From CAYNJG01 sp965216885 (GTDB taxonomy: Bacteria > Planctomycetota > Planctomycetia > Pirellulales > Pirellulaceae), in the NCBI GenBank assembly GCA_965216885.1, contig OZ244209.1, forward strand, positions 2,790,001-2,854,000: a stretch of DNA of 64,000 nt. The letters are read 5' to 3'. The notes beneath the pieces were generated by a model. It had not been told where the DNA came from, searched no databases, and saw only the letters and a list, made by a program, of their open reading frames with translations. The position numbers were made by a program, and so were the translations under genes. The stretch's first letter is position 1. Every line of letters begins with the position of its first letter. Below, piece after piece: positions 26,446 to 34,981 of this stretch.

Positions 26446-28278
26446 TTATTCGTGGAGGTAGACCGGGCTATTGTCGCGATGCAGGATCAGATCGTTCATC
26501 TTCACCTCCATCAGGTCGCCGCGTTCGTCCTGAAGAATTTCGCTGCGGGCAGCCTTGGTTGAAGGCGTCTCGCGAGCCTCCCAAGTCGCAGTGACGTCCA
26601 CCGAAGACCGAGTGCGTTCGTCCTCCGGGGCGATGTAGTCGTACTCCACGTCTTCGAACCCGCTCAGCTTTTTCAACGACCGACCCGCGATCGAACGCAC
26701 GACCGGATAGGGGTCCGTCAGAGATTGCGCGAGCAGCGGAGCCTGCCAGTCGTCACCGGAAGCCTCCAGCGCCGGTTGCCAGCCCATGTGCCATGCTGCC
26801 AACGCACGTTGCGAGGCATCTCCCGAAAGCAGGTCCAGCACTGCGGCGGATACCGTTCGCTGATCATCGGACATCAACAAAGGTTTCGTTTCGCCGTACC
26901 ATTCCGACGTCAAGTCAGAGGTCCATTTCAACGTCTTGTCGAGATGACACAGATTGCACGCGTGCGGACGCCCTGTTTCCATCGTTGCCGCAACACTGGG
27001 TGACGAAACCTGATGACTACGTAGCGCCTTCACCAGCCCGGACGTCGTGTGCGGCATGTGGCAGTTGTAACAAAGACTCCCCTGCGAATCGGCGGCATGA
27101 TGCGTGTGCTGTTCGACCGAATCCGCCATGTCCGAGTGACACTGCAGGCAGGCCTGATTGCCGGTCATCTCCGGGGCGATTTGATCCACCGGGTCACTAT
27201 CGTGCATCGAGTGGCATGACAGACATGTCATCTCACCTTGCTTGTAACACGGACTGTCGATCAAGCCGTTGTACTCGCGACCGGAAATCCGAATCATCCC
27301 GTCGCTCCAGAAGAACTTCTTGAAGTACTCGGGCGGGCTATCAGGATACACGCCTGGCTTGACGGTCTTGCGAAACAGATTGAGGTCTTCCCCCGGACGG
27401 TAAACGAATCCTTCGCGAAACCATCGGCCGCGATCGTTGAAACGCGTGATCGCGTGACACTGACCACAGATTTGCGAACCAATCTCCTTCGAGCAGTTGA
27501 CTGGATTGATGATCTTCGTGTCGTCGGTTCCGCTCAGATGTTGCCGATAGCGATTCACCGGATTGCTGTAATGCTCGACATGTTCGCGTCCCGGACCATG
27601 ACAGGACTCACAGCCGATCCCCAATTCACCGACCGTCGTATTCGCCTGTTTCTCCACCGGGTCCAGCTTGGGCTGCCCGTGCGTCGAGTGGCATTTGATG
27701 CACTGGAAGTTCCACGTGTTCTTCTTCTCCGGCTGGTTGGCCAATTCAGGTGGCACCATAAACACGTCGTTCCTGGGAACCCAACGCTGTTCGTCAATCA
27801 GAAAGACAAGCGGAAAGCCAACCAACAGGCCGTCTTCGGACGCCATCCAGTAAACCTGATAGTGGTGTGAACCGGTCGTCTGCACAACGCGCCGGTGATT
27901 CTCACCCTGAGTCACCCAGAACTCGTCACCGTCGGTCGTCAACAAAAACTTCTTGCCAAAGTATTCAAGCTCGACATTGTCGAAGTCGCCGTAAACCGTC
28001 TCTCGTGTCGCGACCTGCGTCATCTTGCGGTGATAGGAATCGTGCCACGATTGATGCTGCGACGGATGACATGAAATACAGGTATCCGAAGACTGATAGC
28101 CGTCCTCGTTGGAGACCTTGGGCGTGTAGGTGACGAGGTCGCGATTTGAATCAACGCGAACCTGCGATCGATTCGCGCGAACGGCCACCGAGGCCACACA
28201 AACAACGGTCGCAATCACAATTGCCATCGCCGTTGGATTGAGGAAAATCGATGTCTTGTTGTGCACTACGTCCACCAC
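26446..28278 (-). CDS. Octaheme c-type cytochrome with C-terminal HEAT-like region
   Basis: The 610-residue protein has an N-terminal membrane helix (MAIVIATVVCVASVAV) and eight CxxCH heme motifs: CISCH (residues 67-71), CIKCH, CESCH, CGQCH, CLSCH, CLQCH, CYNCH and CNLCH. Many further His residues could serve as distal ligands. After the hemes there is a helical HEAT-like part (DPYPVVRSIAGRSLKKLSG). Expected location: periplasmic side of the membrane, bound by the N-terminal anchor. It resembles cytochrome c554-like proteins but I cannot match it to a named enzyme. The gene follows the giant surface protein on the same strand at 228 bases. Confidence 0.87.
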   Translation of the reverse strand: MVDVVHNKTSIFLNPTAMAIVIATVVCVASVAVRANRSQVRVDSNRDLVTYTPKVSNEDGYQSSDTCISCHPSQHQSWHDSYHRKMTQVATRETVYGDFDNVELEYFGKKFLLTTDGDEFWVTQGENHRRVVQTTGSHHYQVYWMASEDGLLVGFPLVFLIDEQRWVPRNDVFMVPPELANQPEKKNTWNFQCIKCHSTHGQPKLDPVEKQANTTVGELGIGCESCHGPGREHVEHYSNPVNRYRQHLSGTDDTKIINPVNCSKEIGSQICGQCHAITRFNDRGRWFREGFVYRPGEDLNLFRKTVKPGVYPDSPPEYFKKFFWSDGMIRISGREYNGLIDSPCYKQGEMTCLSCHSMHDSDPVDQIAPEMTGNQACLQCHSDMADSVEQHTHHAADSQGSLCYNCHMPHTTSGLVKALRSHQVSSPSVAATMETGRPHACNLCHLDKTLKWTSDLTSEWYGETKPLLMSDDQRTVSAAVLDLLSGDASQRALAAWHMGWQPALEASGDDWQAPLLAQSLTDPYPVVRSIAGRSLKKLSGFEDVEYDYIAPEDERTRSSVDVTATWEARETPSTKAARSEILQDERGDLMEVKMNDLILHRDNSPVYLHE

Positions 28279-28380
28279 CGGAAAACCGCGAACCGCCAGT
28301 TGAGAACCGGAATGTTAACACCCAGCCGTGTTCCCACGCCTCCTCATTATATGCCCAGTTTTCGGGTCTCGCACGAAATG

Positions 28381-28420
28381 ATGCAACTGCCCGCAAAATC
28401 CCAAGGGCGGTGAGTTGCAT
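28381..28420 (-). terminator. Strong hairpin between tupC and the octaheme cytochrome gene
   Basis: ATGCAACT at 28381-28388 pairs exactly with AGTTGCAT at 28413-28420, and an inner GCCC/GGGC pair adds a second stem (28389-28392 with 28405-28408). It lies 30 bases beyond the stop of the tupC gene and about 100 bases before the cytochrome start. No T-run follows, so it is only a likely terminator or mRNA-stability element. Confidence 0.45.
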
Positions 28421-28449
28421 AACCATAGTTTCCGGTACGCGCCGGGCCG

Positions 28450-29043
28450 TCAGGCCGAATCCGTTACAAGACGGAAACACGTGGCCGCGGCTTCCTCGTC
28501 AGCAACGTGCGGCGACGTGGTAACGACTGTCGCTGCACCAACCTTCTCCAAGGCAGCCTCCAGCGAAGCAACCCCACGCTCATCCAGATCAGAAAAAGGC
28601 TCGTCCAGCAGCAACAAATCGGGCTGCACCATCAAGGCCCGTGCGAGTGCGACGCGACGGGCTTCGCCACCGGACAACGTATGCGAGGCAGCATCAAGCA
28701 CCGCGGATAGCCCAAACAGCTCGGCCCATTCTTCGCACTGCTTTGCTGACAACGAGCGGTCGACACCTCTGGCGTTCACCCCATAGAGCAGATTTGAACG
28801 CACGCTTCCCCGGAAGAGCCACGGCGACTGATGCACATAGACCCGTTCACGAATCGATGCCAATACGTGAACTCGTCCCGAGTAATCTGTTTCCAATCCG
28901 GCCAGTACTCGCAGCAACGTGGACTTGCCGGCGCCATTCGGCCCAATGATCGACAGCCTTGCGCCGGATTCGACCGTCAATTCGGACACGTCGAGAATCA
29001 CGCGGCCCGACCGGCGCACCTGAAGATTCTGAATCTCAATCAC
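28450..29043 (-). CDS. tupC: Tungstate ABC transporter, ATP-binding subunit
   Basis: A 197-residue ATPase. Walker A is SIIGPNGAGKSTLLRVL, the signature is LSGGEARRVALARAL and Walker B is LLLDEPFSDLDERG, all intact. It couples ATP hydrolysis to the transporter. The GTG at 29043 (GTG ATT GAG) is preferred as start; it overlaps the permease stop by eight bases, so the two are translationally coupled. A longer frame to 29079 is open but begins inside the permease gene. The C-terminal region is short, without a mop-type regulatory domain. It is the third gene of the tup operon. Confidence 0.87.
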   Translation of the reverse strand: MIEIQNLQVRRSGRVILDVSELTVESGARLSIIGPNGAGKSTLLRVLAGLETDYSGRVHVLASIRERVYVHQSPWLFRGSVRSNLLYGVNARGVDRSLSAKQCEEWAELFGLSAVLDAASHTLSGGEARRVALARALMVQPDLLLLDEPFSDLDERGVASLEAALEKVGAATVVTTSPHVADEEAAATCFRLVTDSA

Positions 29044-29785
29044 GCGTCGACTCCGTCTGATCGCGGCCCGCGTAGACAATAACGATCGTCATGCCGACCG
29101 CAATACAAACCAGAATGATCCCCATCGCCATACCGCGACCGAATTCGCCTTTGCCGGTTTCCAATGCCGTGGCCGTCGCGAGCGTTCGCGTCCGATCTTT
29201 CAGATTGCCGCCCACCATCATGGCGATCCCCAGTTCCGTCACGCAACGCGAAAACGCCGTCAGAATCGCCAGCGTCACTCCCACCCGAGCTTCGGCGAGG
29301 TACGTGCGACAGCGCAAGAATGCCCCGGCGCCCAACGTCTTCGCCGTTTCGGAAACGCGGGGATCCAACGCTCGAACCGCACCATGCGTCAGGGATACGA
29401 CGATCGGAAACGCCAACAGACACTCGCCAAACACGATCGCCCACGGCGTGTACAGCAGCTCGGCCGGACCAAGGATTCCGTTTCGGGAAAACAGTCCGAA
29501 GCATACCAGGCCAACGAAAACAGTCGGTAGCGACATGCCCCCGCGAGCTGCCAACACCAGCAGACCTCTTCCCGGAAAGGACCGACGCGCAAGCAACGTT
29601 CCAAACGCAACTCCAAACACCGAAGCGATGCCAACAGCCGTAATCGAAATCCACAGGCTGCGCACGGCGGCGTTCAGCACTTGCGCATCCAGATGCACAA
29701 TCAGCCGGATCGCTTCCGAGATACCCTGCTGAAAAAGATTCACAGAATTGCACCGGACCTTACTGACCGCCAACGGCGATTCCAC
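29036..29785 (-). CDS. tupB: Tungstate ABC transporter, permease subunit
   Basis: The 249-residue integral membrane protein has five to six helices (SLWISITAVGIASVFGVAFG, GLLVLAARGGMSLPTVFVGL, AMAMG..IILVCIAVGMTIVI). The ABC-permease loop is ETAKTLGAGAFLRCRTYLAEA (EAA motif) and TAFSRCVTELGIAMMVGGNL, typical of TupB/WtpB permeases. The gene begins with a GTG three bases after the tupA stop (GTG also possible at 29743), and overlaps tupC. Confidence 0.85.
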   Translation of the reverse strand: MESPLAVSKVRCNSVNLFQQGISEAIRLIVHLDAQVLNAAVRSLWISITAVGIASVFGVAFGTLLARRSFPGRGLLVLAARGGMSLPTVFVGLVCFGLFSRNGILGPAELLYTPWAIVFGECLLAFPIVVSLTHGAVRALDPRVSETAKTLGAGAFLRCRTYLAEARVGVTLAILTAFSRCVTELGIAMMVGGNLKDRTRTLATATALETGKGEFGRGMAMGIILVCIAVGMTIVIVYAGRDQTESTRD

Positions 29786-29788
29786 GAG

Positions 29789-30604
29789 CTAGCGAAGACG
29801 AAGGGGAACAAATAGCGGTTCACCGTCGACACGGAAGTCACGAATTCTACTTTGTGTATCGACGTCAATCAGGAAGTCCAAGAACTGCTCCGCCAGTTGC
29901 CCCGTGCCGGCAGGACGCCGATTGGGATCGACCACCATCGCACCATACGGATTTAACAGATCCGGAGACTCGTCAACGAGCGGCACGAGTTCCATCTTGT
30001 CCCGAAATCTCAGATACGTTCCATAGTCACTCAATACGTAGGCTCGCATTTCATTGGCGATCGTCAGGGTGCGGCCCATTCCCTGACCTGTCTCCACCAA
30101 CGCGTCTCCTTCGATGCGACCATCGCCCCAAAGTTGTAGCTCGCGTTTATGGGTACCGCTGTCATCACCGCGCGAAACGAATTTACACTTCGAATCTGCG
30201 ATTTCCTGAAGTGCCTCGCGAGGTCCAAGATGTTTCACATCTGCCGGGTCTTCCGCCGGCCCCAAAATCACGAACCGGTTGTACATCACGTCCTCGCGAC
30301 GGACTCCGTGCCCGGCCGCCATGAATGCGTCTTCAGCAGCACGAGCATGTACCAACACGACATCCACGTCGCCCGATTCGCCCAGCTTCAGCGCCGCGCC
30401 CGTCCCCACCGCGATAATGTCGACCCGAGCACCAGCCTGATTTTCGAAAAGCGGTACCAGTTCGTCCAGCAGCCCCGAATCACGCGTCGAAGTCGTAACC
30501 GCCACGCGCAGTACGAGGGGCAGTTTGCCGTTCGACCAGTCGGCTGGCTGGCACGCGATTGCGGCGAGCGAAACGACTGTAATCAGAAGCAGTTTTTTCC
30601 ACAT
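29789..30604 (-). CDS. tupA: Tungstate-binding lipoprotein of an ABC transporter
   Basis: A 271-residue substrate-binding protein with lipoprotein signal (LAAIACQ lipobox). The mature start LRVAVTTSTRDSGLLDELVP is the tungstate-binding TupA signature (TTST.DSGLLD). The middle has GTGAALKLGESGDVDVVLVHA and 'KFVSRGDDSGTHKRE', both typical of TupA. TupA binds tungstate very tightly in preference to molybdate; tungsten then enters W-enzymes. A related vanadate- or molybdate-binding role cannot be excluded. It heads the tupABC operon. Confidence 0.88.
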   Translation of the reverse strand: MWKKLLLITVVSLAAIACQPADWSNGKLPLVLRVAVTTSTRDSGLLDELVPLFENQAGARVDIIAVGTGAALKLGESGDVDVVLVHARAAEDAFMAAGHGVRREDVMYNRFVILGPAEDPADVKHLGPREALQEIADSKCKFVSRGDDSGTHKRELQLWGDGRIEGDALVETGQGMGRTLTIANEMRAYVLSDYGTYLRFRDKMELVPLVDESPDLLNPYGAMVVDPNRRPAGTGQLAEQFLDFLIDVDTQSRIRDFRVDGEPLFVPLRLR

Positions 30605-30680
30605 CGTGAACCGGTCGCGTCATCGTTCCGGGGCAAACCGGATGATCTTAGCCGATTCGCCGGAGCTTGACATGGCCCGG

Positions 30681-31904
30681 TCACGGCGACGCGTACTGCT
30701 CACGATCCGCTCGGGCAGCCGATCGCAGCTCGGCCGGAAAATCGGGCAAAGCCGTGACAACTCGCGTCCACGTTGGCATCGCGGCGGCGCCCGCCGGGTC
30801 GGCGTGATATTCGTTACCCGCCTCGATGATCTGCTGAGCGAAACCTTCAATGGCCTGTTCTTCCGAATGCCGATCGTAGGAAAGACTGTTCAGCAAGGCG
30901 TCGGCGTGGTACTGCCGAATGCCATCCTGTGCCGCACGAAGGTACGCCGCTCGCAGGGAAATGAAGTGCCCCGTTGTCAGTACCGTGCCGCGACTGGCCA
31001 GCGTACGGTAGATGCTGGTCAGGATATCGAACGTCATCTTCATGAGTCCGCGAGATGCATCCTCCAGTGACAAAGGCTGATGCTTGTGCTCATAGGTGCC
31101 AAGATCAATCTGGCAACATCGCTTGGGCGACGTATTCCGGAAGACCTCGGCCAGTGTCCCGACCTCCAGCCCCCAGTCGCTGGGAATCCGATTCGACCGC
31201 GCCAACGTTGACGTCATGGCGAACTCCCCGGCCAGCGGGTAGCGGAAACTCTGCAGGAACACCAAAAACGAGTCGGTGCCAAGGATACTAATGAGCCCTT
31301 TCAGCAAGGGCGACACCAACAGTCGCACCACGCGACCGTGCATACGATCGGTACAGCGCGCGTAGTACGCCTTGCAAAAGTCAAAGTCGAGACTGGGATC
31401 GGCCATCGGCACACAAAGTCGCACCAGCATTTCACGCTTGTAATCGACGATGTCACAATCGTGCAGCACGAACGCCTTCAATCGAGGATCGGCCAGCAAA
31501 TAGCCAAACGCATTCCAGACGGCTCGACCTTTCCCCGGAATGAGCACATTGAAGCCATTATCGGCCAGCCGTTTCTGTAGCTCCTGCCCGCGGGGACCGT
31601 CGGTCCACAGCAGATGCCCTTTGTCGCCCAACGGTGCAATCCGGCGAGCGCACTCCTCATAGTCCGAAACCGATTCCGCTCGATTGAGGACCACGACGAT
31701 CGTATCCAGAAAGTTGGCCTGGGTGAGTTCGGAAACGATGTTCGAAAACGGCTCGGCTCGCATGTCCGACGCCGTGATTGGCAGCACGAGGCCGATGGGA
31801 TACTTTTCCGCGGCTTGATTGAGCCGCGATTCCAGTTCCCCCGGTCGTATCGTACCGAGATCATGGATCGTGGTGATGGGTCCATTCTGTGCAAAATCCG
31901 GCAT
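30681..31904 (-). CDS. gpgS: Glucosyl-3-phosphoglycerate synthase (GpgS-like, GT81)
   Basis: From the ATG at 31904 the protein is 407 residues. The frame is open much further upstream, but that part overlaps the phosphorylase gene. It shows the GT-A family marks: IGLVLPITASDMRAEP, GKGRAVWNAFGYLLADPR and the metal-binding FVLHDCDIVDYKREMLVRL (DCD as the DxD site). GpgS transfers glucose from NDP-glucose to 3-phosphoglycerate, the first step to glucosylglycerate, a compatible solute. The start is two bases after the stop of the upstream phosphorylase gene, so the operon is tightly packed. A mannosyl donor cannot be excluded. Confidence 0.82.
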   Translation of the reverse strand: MPDFAQNGPITTIHDLGTIRPGELESRLNQAAEKYPIGLVLPITASDMRAEPFSNIVSELTQANFLDTIVVVLNRAESVSDYEECARRIAPLGDKGHLLWTDGPRGQELQKRLADNGFNVLIPGKGRAVWNAFGYLLADPRLKAFVLHDCDIVDYKREMLVRLCVPMADPSLDFDFCKAYYARCTDRMHGRVVRLLVSPLLKGLISILGTDSFLVFLQSFRYPLAGEFAMTSTLARSNRIPSDWGLEVGTLAEVFRNTSPKRCCQIDLGTYEHKHQPLSLEDASRGLMKMTFDILTSIYRTLASRGTVLTTGHFISLRAAYLRAAQDGIRQYHADALLNSLSYDRHSEEQAIEGFAQQIIEAGNEYHADPAGAAAMPTWTRVVTALPDFPAELRSAARADREQYASP

Positions 31905-31906
31905 GG

Positions 31907-33643
31907 CTAGTTCTTTGCCTCCAGCCATGCGACTTGCGCGGGCTTCAGTTGTAGGTGATCGGTGGCCGTACTGTCGGCAAGAAGGTCTGTACCACCGACA
32001 AATCGATCCGGCAATTCCAACTGCTGTTCGGTGTCGTCGAAATTCGCCACGACGAGAATCGCCTGACCGCTTGTGGCACAGTGTCTCTCGAAACACAGTA
32101 CACCAGGCAAGCCGCTCTCGACATAGGTTTGCGAAGCATCGGGATGAAATGCCGGCTGGCTGACTCTCGCTTGCAGCAAGCGTTTGACTCCGGCGAAAAT
32201 CGTATGCTGAAGCGAGCCAACTTCGCCGACGCGGGCGTTAAGCTCGTCAAGCTGGAACTTCCGGCGATTGATCCGGCGGGGAATCGAACTTTCCTGCACA
32301 CCCTCAAGGTAATTCTGCGTCCCCACGAGGCTATGAAAATAGATCGCCGGGACGCCCTGCATGGCCAGCATCACAGCCTGGCTGGCAAGGAAGCGTTGTG
32401 CATGCAGATCATTATCCGGTTGATCCGGAGCGAGCGCATCGACATAGCTGACATTCAGTTCGTAGGGCGAATCCGTGCCGTCGGCGTTACGCTTCGTTCC
32501 GATCAGCCCGTTGCGAGCTCCTACTTTTTCGACGAGAGAAGCCAGACGCTCGTTACTGACATTACCCTCAAGCGGTCGAACGCCAACGCCATCATGCGAC
32601 GCGGTGAAATTGAAGTACGTCGCCCCCGGCGGAGGCCCTTCGAGCTTCGACATCCAGTTCTTGAGCGGTACAGCGTCGTCATTCAGGAAGGCATCCAGAA
32701 GCAATGGCGGCAGACTGAACTGATACACCATGTGTGCCTCGTCGCCATCTCCAAAGTAGCTGACGTTTTCGGCGTGCGGTACGTTCGTTTCCGTTAGCAC
32801 CAGAACCTGGGGTGCGACCCTTTCCAACACGTCGCGGAAGAGCTTGACGACCGCATGCGTCTCTGGCAAATGGATGCAATTTGTCCCAATTTGCTTCCAC
32901 AGATACGCGATCGCATCGAGCCGAATGATCCTTGCACCACGGCGTGCGTATTCCAGCAGGATGTAGATAACTTCAGCCAACAAACGAGGGTCGGCGTAGT
33001 TGAGATCAACCTGGTCCCTGCTGAATGTCGTCCACAACCATCGTTTGCCTCGGTTGGTCTCAAAATCTGATAGCAATGGAAGACTTCGTGGCCGCGTGAC
33101 TCCGGACAGATCATCGGCGGGATCGGCCTCAATAAAGAACTGATCGTATGGCGAATTGCCCTGCAGGTATTCCTTGAACCATTGACTGTGCTGGGAAATA
33201 TGATTCACCACAAAGTCCAGCATCAGGTCGTAGTCCTGCCGAAAGTCGGCCACGTCGTCCCACGAACCGAGATCCGGATCGATCTGCAGGTAGTCGATGA
33301 CGGAAAATCCATCGTCGGACGAGTAGGGGAAACAAGGCAGGAAGTGGACCGTGTTGATCAGACCGCGTACACCCTGATCATGCAGAAATCTCCGTAAGGT
33401 CTGCAGTGGATTCGCCTCGGTGGAACGAACCTGATCTCCGTAGGTAATGAGCACCACGTCGCGTTGCGACCATCGCTCCGGTGTATCGGGAGGGGCGGCT
33501 TCCAGGGTAAATCCAGAACGCTCGATCGCGTCCTTGATTAGTTCGAAAGCTCTCGAAGCTTGCTGGGAACTTTCGTCCCCTGAATAGACTTCCCGAAGTC
33601 GGGATTCCAGTAGTGAAAGATCCAACGACGCTTTTTCAGGCAC
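31907..33643 (-). CDS. GH13_18 sucrose/glucosylglycerate-type phosphorylase
   Basis: A 578-residue (beta/alpha)8-barrel enzyme of the sucrose phosphorylase group. Visible motifs are VHFLPCFPYSSDDGFSVIDY, FVVNHISQHSQWF, the nucleophile region IIRLDAIAYLWK (Asp), the acid/base region VLVLTETNVPHAEN (Glu) and FTASHDGVGVRP. It would phosphorolyse an alpha-glucoside, giving glucose 1-phosphate. Sucrose phosphorylases and glucosylglycerate phosphorylases share these motifs. Adjacent gpgS argues for glucosylglycerate. It is therefore the likely recycling enzyme of the operon's own product. Confidence 0.85.
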   Translation of the reverse strand: MPEKASLDLSLLESRLREVYSGDESSQQASRAFELIKDAIERSGFTLEAAPPDTPERWSQRDVVLITYGDQVRSTEANPLQTLRRFLHDQGVRGLINTVHFLPCFPYSSDDGFSVIDYLQIDPDLGSWDDVADFRQDYDLMLDFVVNHISQHSQWFKEYLQGNSPYDQFFIEADPADDLSGVTRPRSLPLLSDFETNRGKRWLWTTFSRDQVDLNYADPRLLAEVIYILLEYARRGARIIRLDAIAYLWKQIGTNCIHLPETHAVVKLFRDVLERVAPQVLVLTETNVPHAENVSYFGDGDEAHMVYQFSLPPLLLDAFLNDDAVPLKNWMSKLEGPPPGATYFNFTASHDGVGVRPLEGNVSNERLASLVEKVGARNGLIGTKRNADGTDSPYELNVSYVDALAPDQPDNDLHAQRFLASQAVMLAMQGVPAIYFHSLVGTQNYLEGVQESSIPRRINRRKFQLDELNARVGEVGSLQHTIFAGVKRLLQARVSQPAFHPDASQTYVESGLPGVLCFERHCATSGQAILVVANFDDTEQQLELPDRFVGGTDLLADSTATDHLQLKPAQVAWLEAKN

Positions 33644-33681
33644 AAATCGCTCCAGATTGAGCGTAGCCGCCTACTACGCAG

Positions 33682-34956
33682 TCATAGTTCGTCCGCTCCA
33701 GTGAAGTTCGTGACCAGGGCACGAAGCTTGCGGCGAAGAACCGCGTAACTGAAGAACATTTTGCCTAGCTCGTAATTATTGTCGACCATCTCCTCACGGT
33801 AAACCGGATCAGAGATAACTTTCTTCACACGTTCGACCACATCTTTCGTCAAATAGCCATTCATGGTGATCACATCGAAGCCTTTGGGCTCGATATCGGT
33901 GACGAAAATCGAATATCGATTCACCAACACGGGCTTGCGGTAATAAAACGCCTCGATCAGCGCATTCCCAAAGCCTTCGTAGATACTGGGGTAAGTAATG
34001 AAGTCTGCGTGGGCATAGGCGTCCGCGAGATCATAGATCTTCTCCCCCTCTTCCTCGGATCGTTCGTCACCGACTCGGTCGGCCACAAACCGGAGATCCA
34101 CGCCCTGGTTTTCCGCCATCTCCGCGAGCGCCGCCTGGTATTCTTCGCCCTCGTCACCCGATTCATGCGTGATTACCAGTTTGCAACGCGGATTCTTCAA
34201 CGCCGCCAGCAACGAGATCGCGTGCTCGATTCCCTTGCGAGGAACGATGCGGGTCGGCTGCACAAAGAGAATGTCGTCGTCTTCGATGCCAATGTCTTTT
34301 CGAAAATCGACATTGAAGTCATCAATCCCCACCGGCTCGTTTTCGAAGTCCAGTACGTTCGGAACGAGTATCGACGACGCTCCGCACCGGTGCGAAAGGT
34401 CGCGTTGAGCGGCCGAATTGATTGTCACATGTTGAATGGAAGGCAGGATGGGGGGGAATGCCATCAGCAGAAAGTCGCCGACGCAATTGACCGAAAAGCG
34501 GTCGCGTTCCCAGTAGAAGTCGTGATGATGGGCGATCGTCGGGAAATTCGTTTCCGCGATGAAGGTCGTAATCGCATGCCCCAACGGCACGTTCATCGGA
34601 ATACAAAGCGCGTTCTGAACGACCAGCACCTCAATCTCGAACTTGCGGACGAAATTGTAGATCTCTCGCTTGAGGTGTTCGGAAATCGCGTAGATGCGAC
34701 GCGTCACGTCTTCCGTGCGGTTTACTCGACCAAAGATCCGTTCGTTGATCCACTGGATGTCCGGGTTTCCGAAGAAGGCATGCGGCACCAACATGCTCAC
34801 GTCGGGATTCGTATTCAGTTTGCCGGCGAACCAGTAACTGACGTGACGATGGTCCCAGAGCACGTTGGCCCATTTGGAAGCTTCCAGCGATACGCCGTCG
34901 GTACCATGAAACCGCGTACCGATAAATCCAAGTCGATGTCCTGTTGAGGCGTTCAT
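33682..34956 (-). CDS. GT4 glycosyltransferase, possibly mannosylglucosylglycerate-type synthase
   Basis: The 424-residue protein has a GT-B fold. N-terminal: GFIGTRFHGTDGVSLEASKW; middle: FPTIAHHHDFYWERDRFS and 'FVQPTRIVPRKGIEHAISLL'; C-terminal nucleotide-sugar site: ADFITYPSIYEGFGNALIEA (E-x7-E motif). Family GT4 transfers sugars with retention of configuration. Position in an operon with gpgS and a phosphorylase suggests that it adds a second sugar to glucosylglycerate or to its phosphate, as mannosylglucosylglycerate synthases do. This is inference from context. Starts at the ATG near 34956, downstream of the HAD gene by 25 bases. Confidence 0.8.
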   Translation of the reverse strand: MNASTGHRLGFIGTRFHGTDGVSLEASKWANVLWDHRHVSYWFAGKLNTNPDVSMLVPHAFFGNPDIQWINERIFGRVNRTEDVTRRIYAISEHLKREIYNFVRKFEIEVLVVQNALCIPMNVPLGHAITTFIAETNFPTIAHHHDFYWERDRFSVNCVGDFLLMAFPPILPSIQHVTINSAAQRDLSHRCGASSILVPNVLDFENEPVGIDDFNVDFRKDIGIEDDDILFVQPTRIVPRKGIEHAISLLAALKNPRCKLVITHESGDEGEEYQAALAEMAENQGVDLRFVADRVGDERSEEEGEKIYDLADAYAHADFITYPSIYEGFGNALIEAFYYRKPVLVNRYSIFVTDIEPKGFDVITMNGYLTKDVVERVKKVISDPVYREEMVDNNYELGKMFFSYAVLRRKLRALVTNFTGADEL

Positions 34957-34981
34957 AGCGATGCAGTCGGTCCGGCCAGAT

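Noticed and set aside
29040..29753. 237-codon frame on the minus strand overlapping tupB
   Set aside because: The alternative frame gives an ABC permease with helices and an EAA motif, while this one is Arg/Gly/Ser-rich.
31905..32096. Upstream extension of gpgS
   Set aside because: It overlaps the 3' end of the phosphorylase gene and adds Arg-rich sequence before the true start MPDFAQ.
31955..32797. 280-codon + strand frame opposite the phosphorylase
   Set aside because: Shadow of the GH13 gene, which has all catalytic motifs on the other strand.
34009..34947. 312-codon + strand frame over the GT4 gene at 33682
   Set aside because: Antisense; composition unlike a protein and no motif. The minus-strand frame has clear GT4 motifs.
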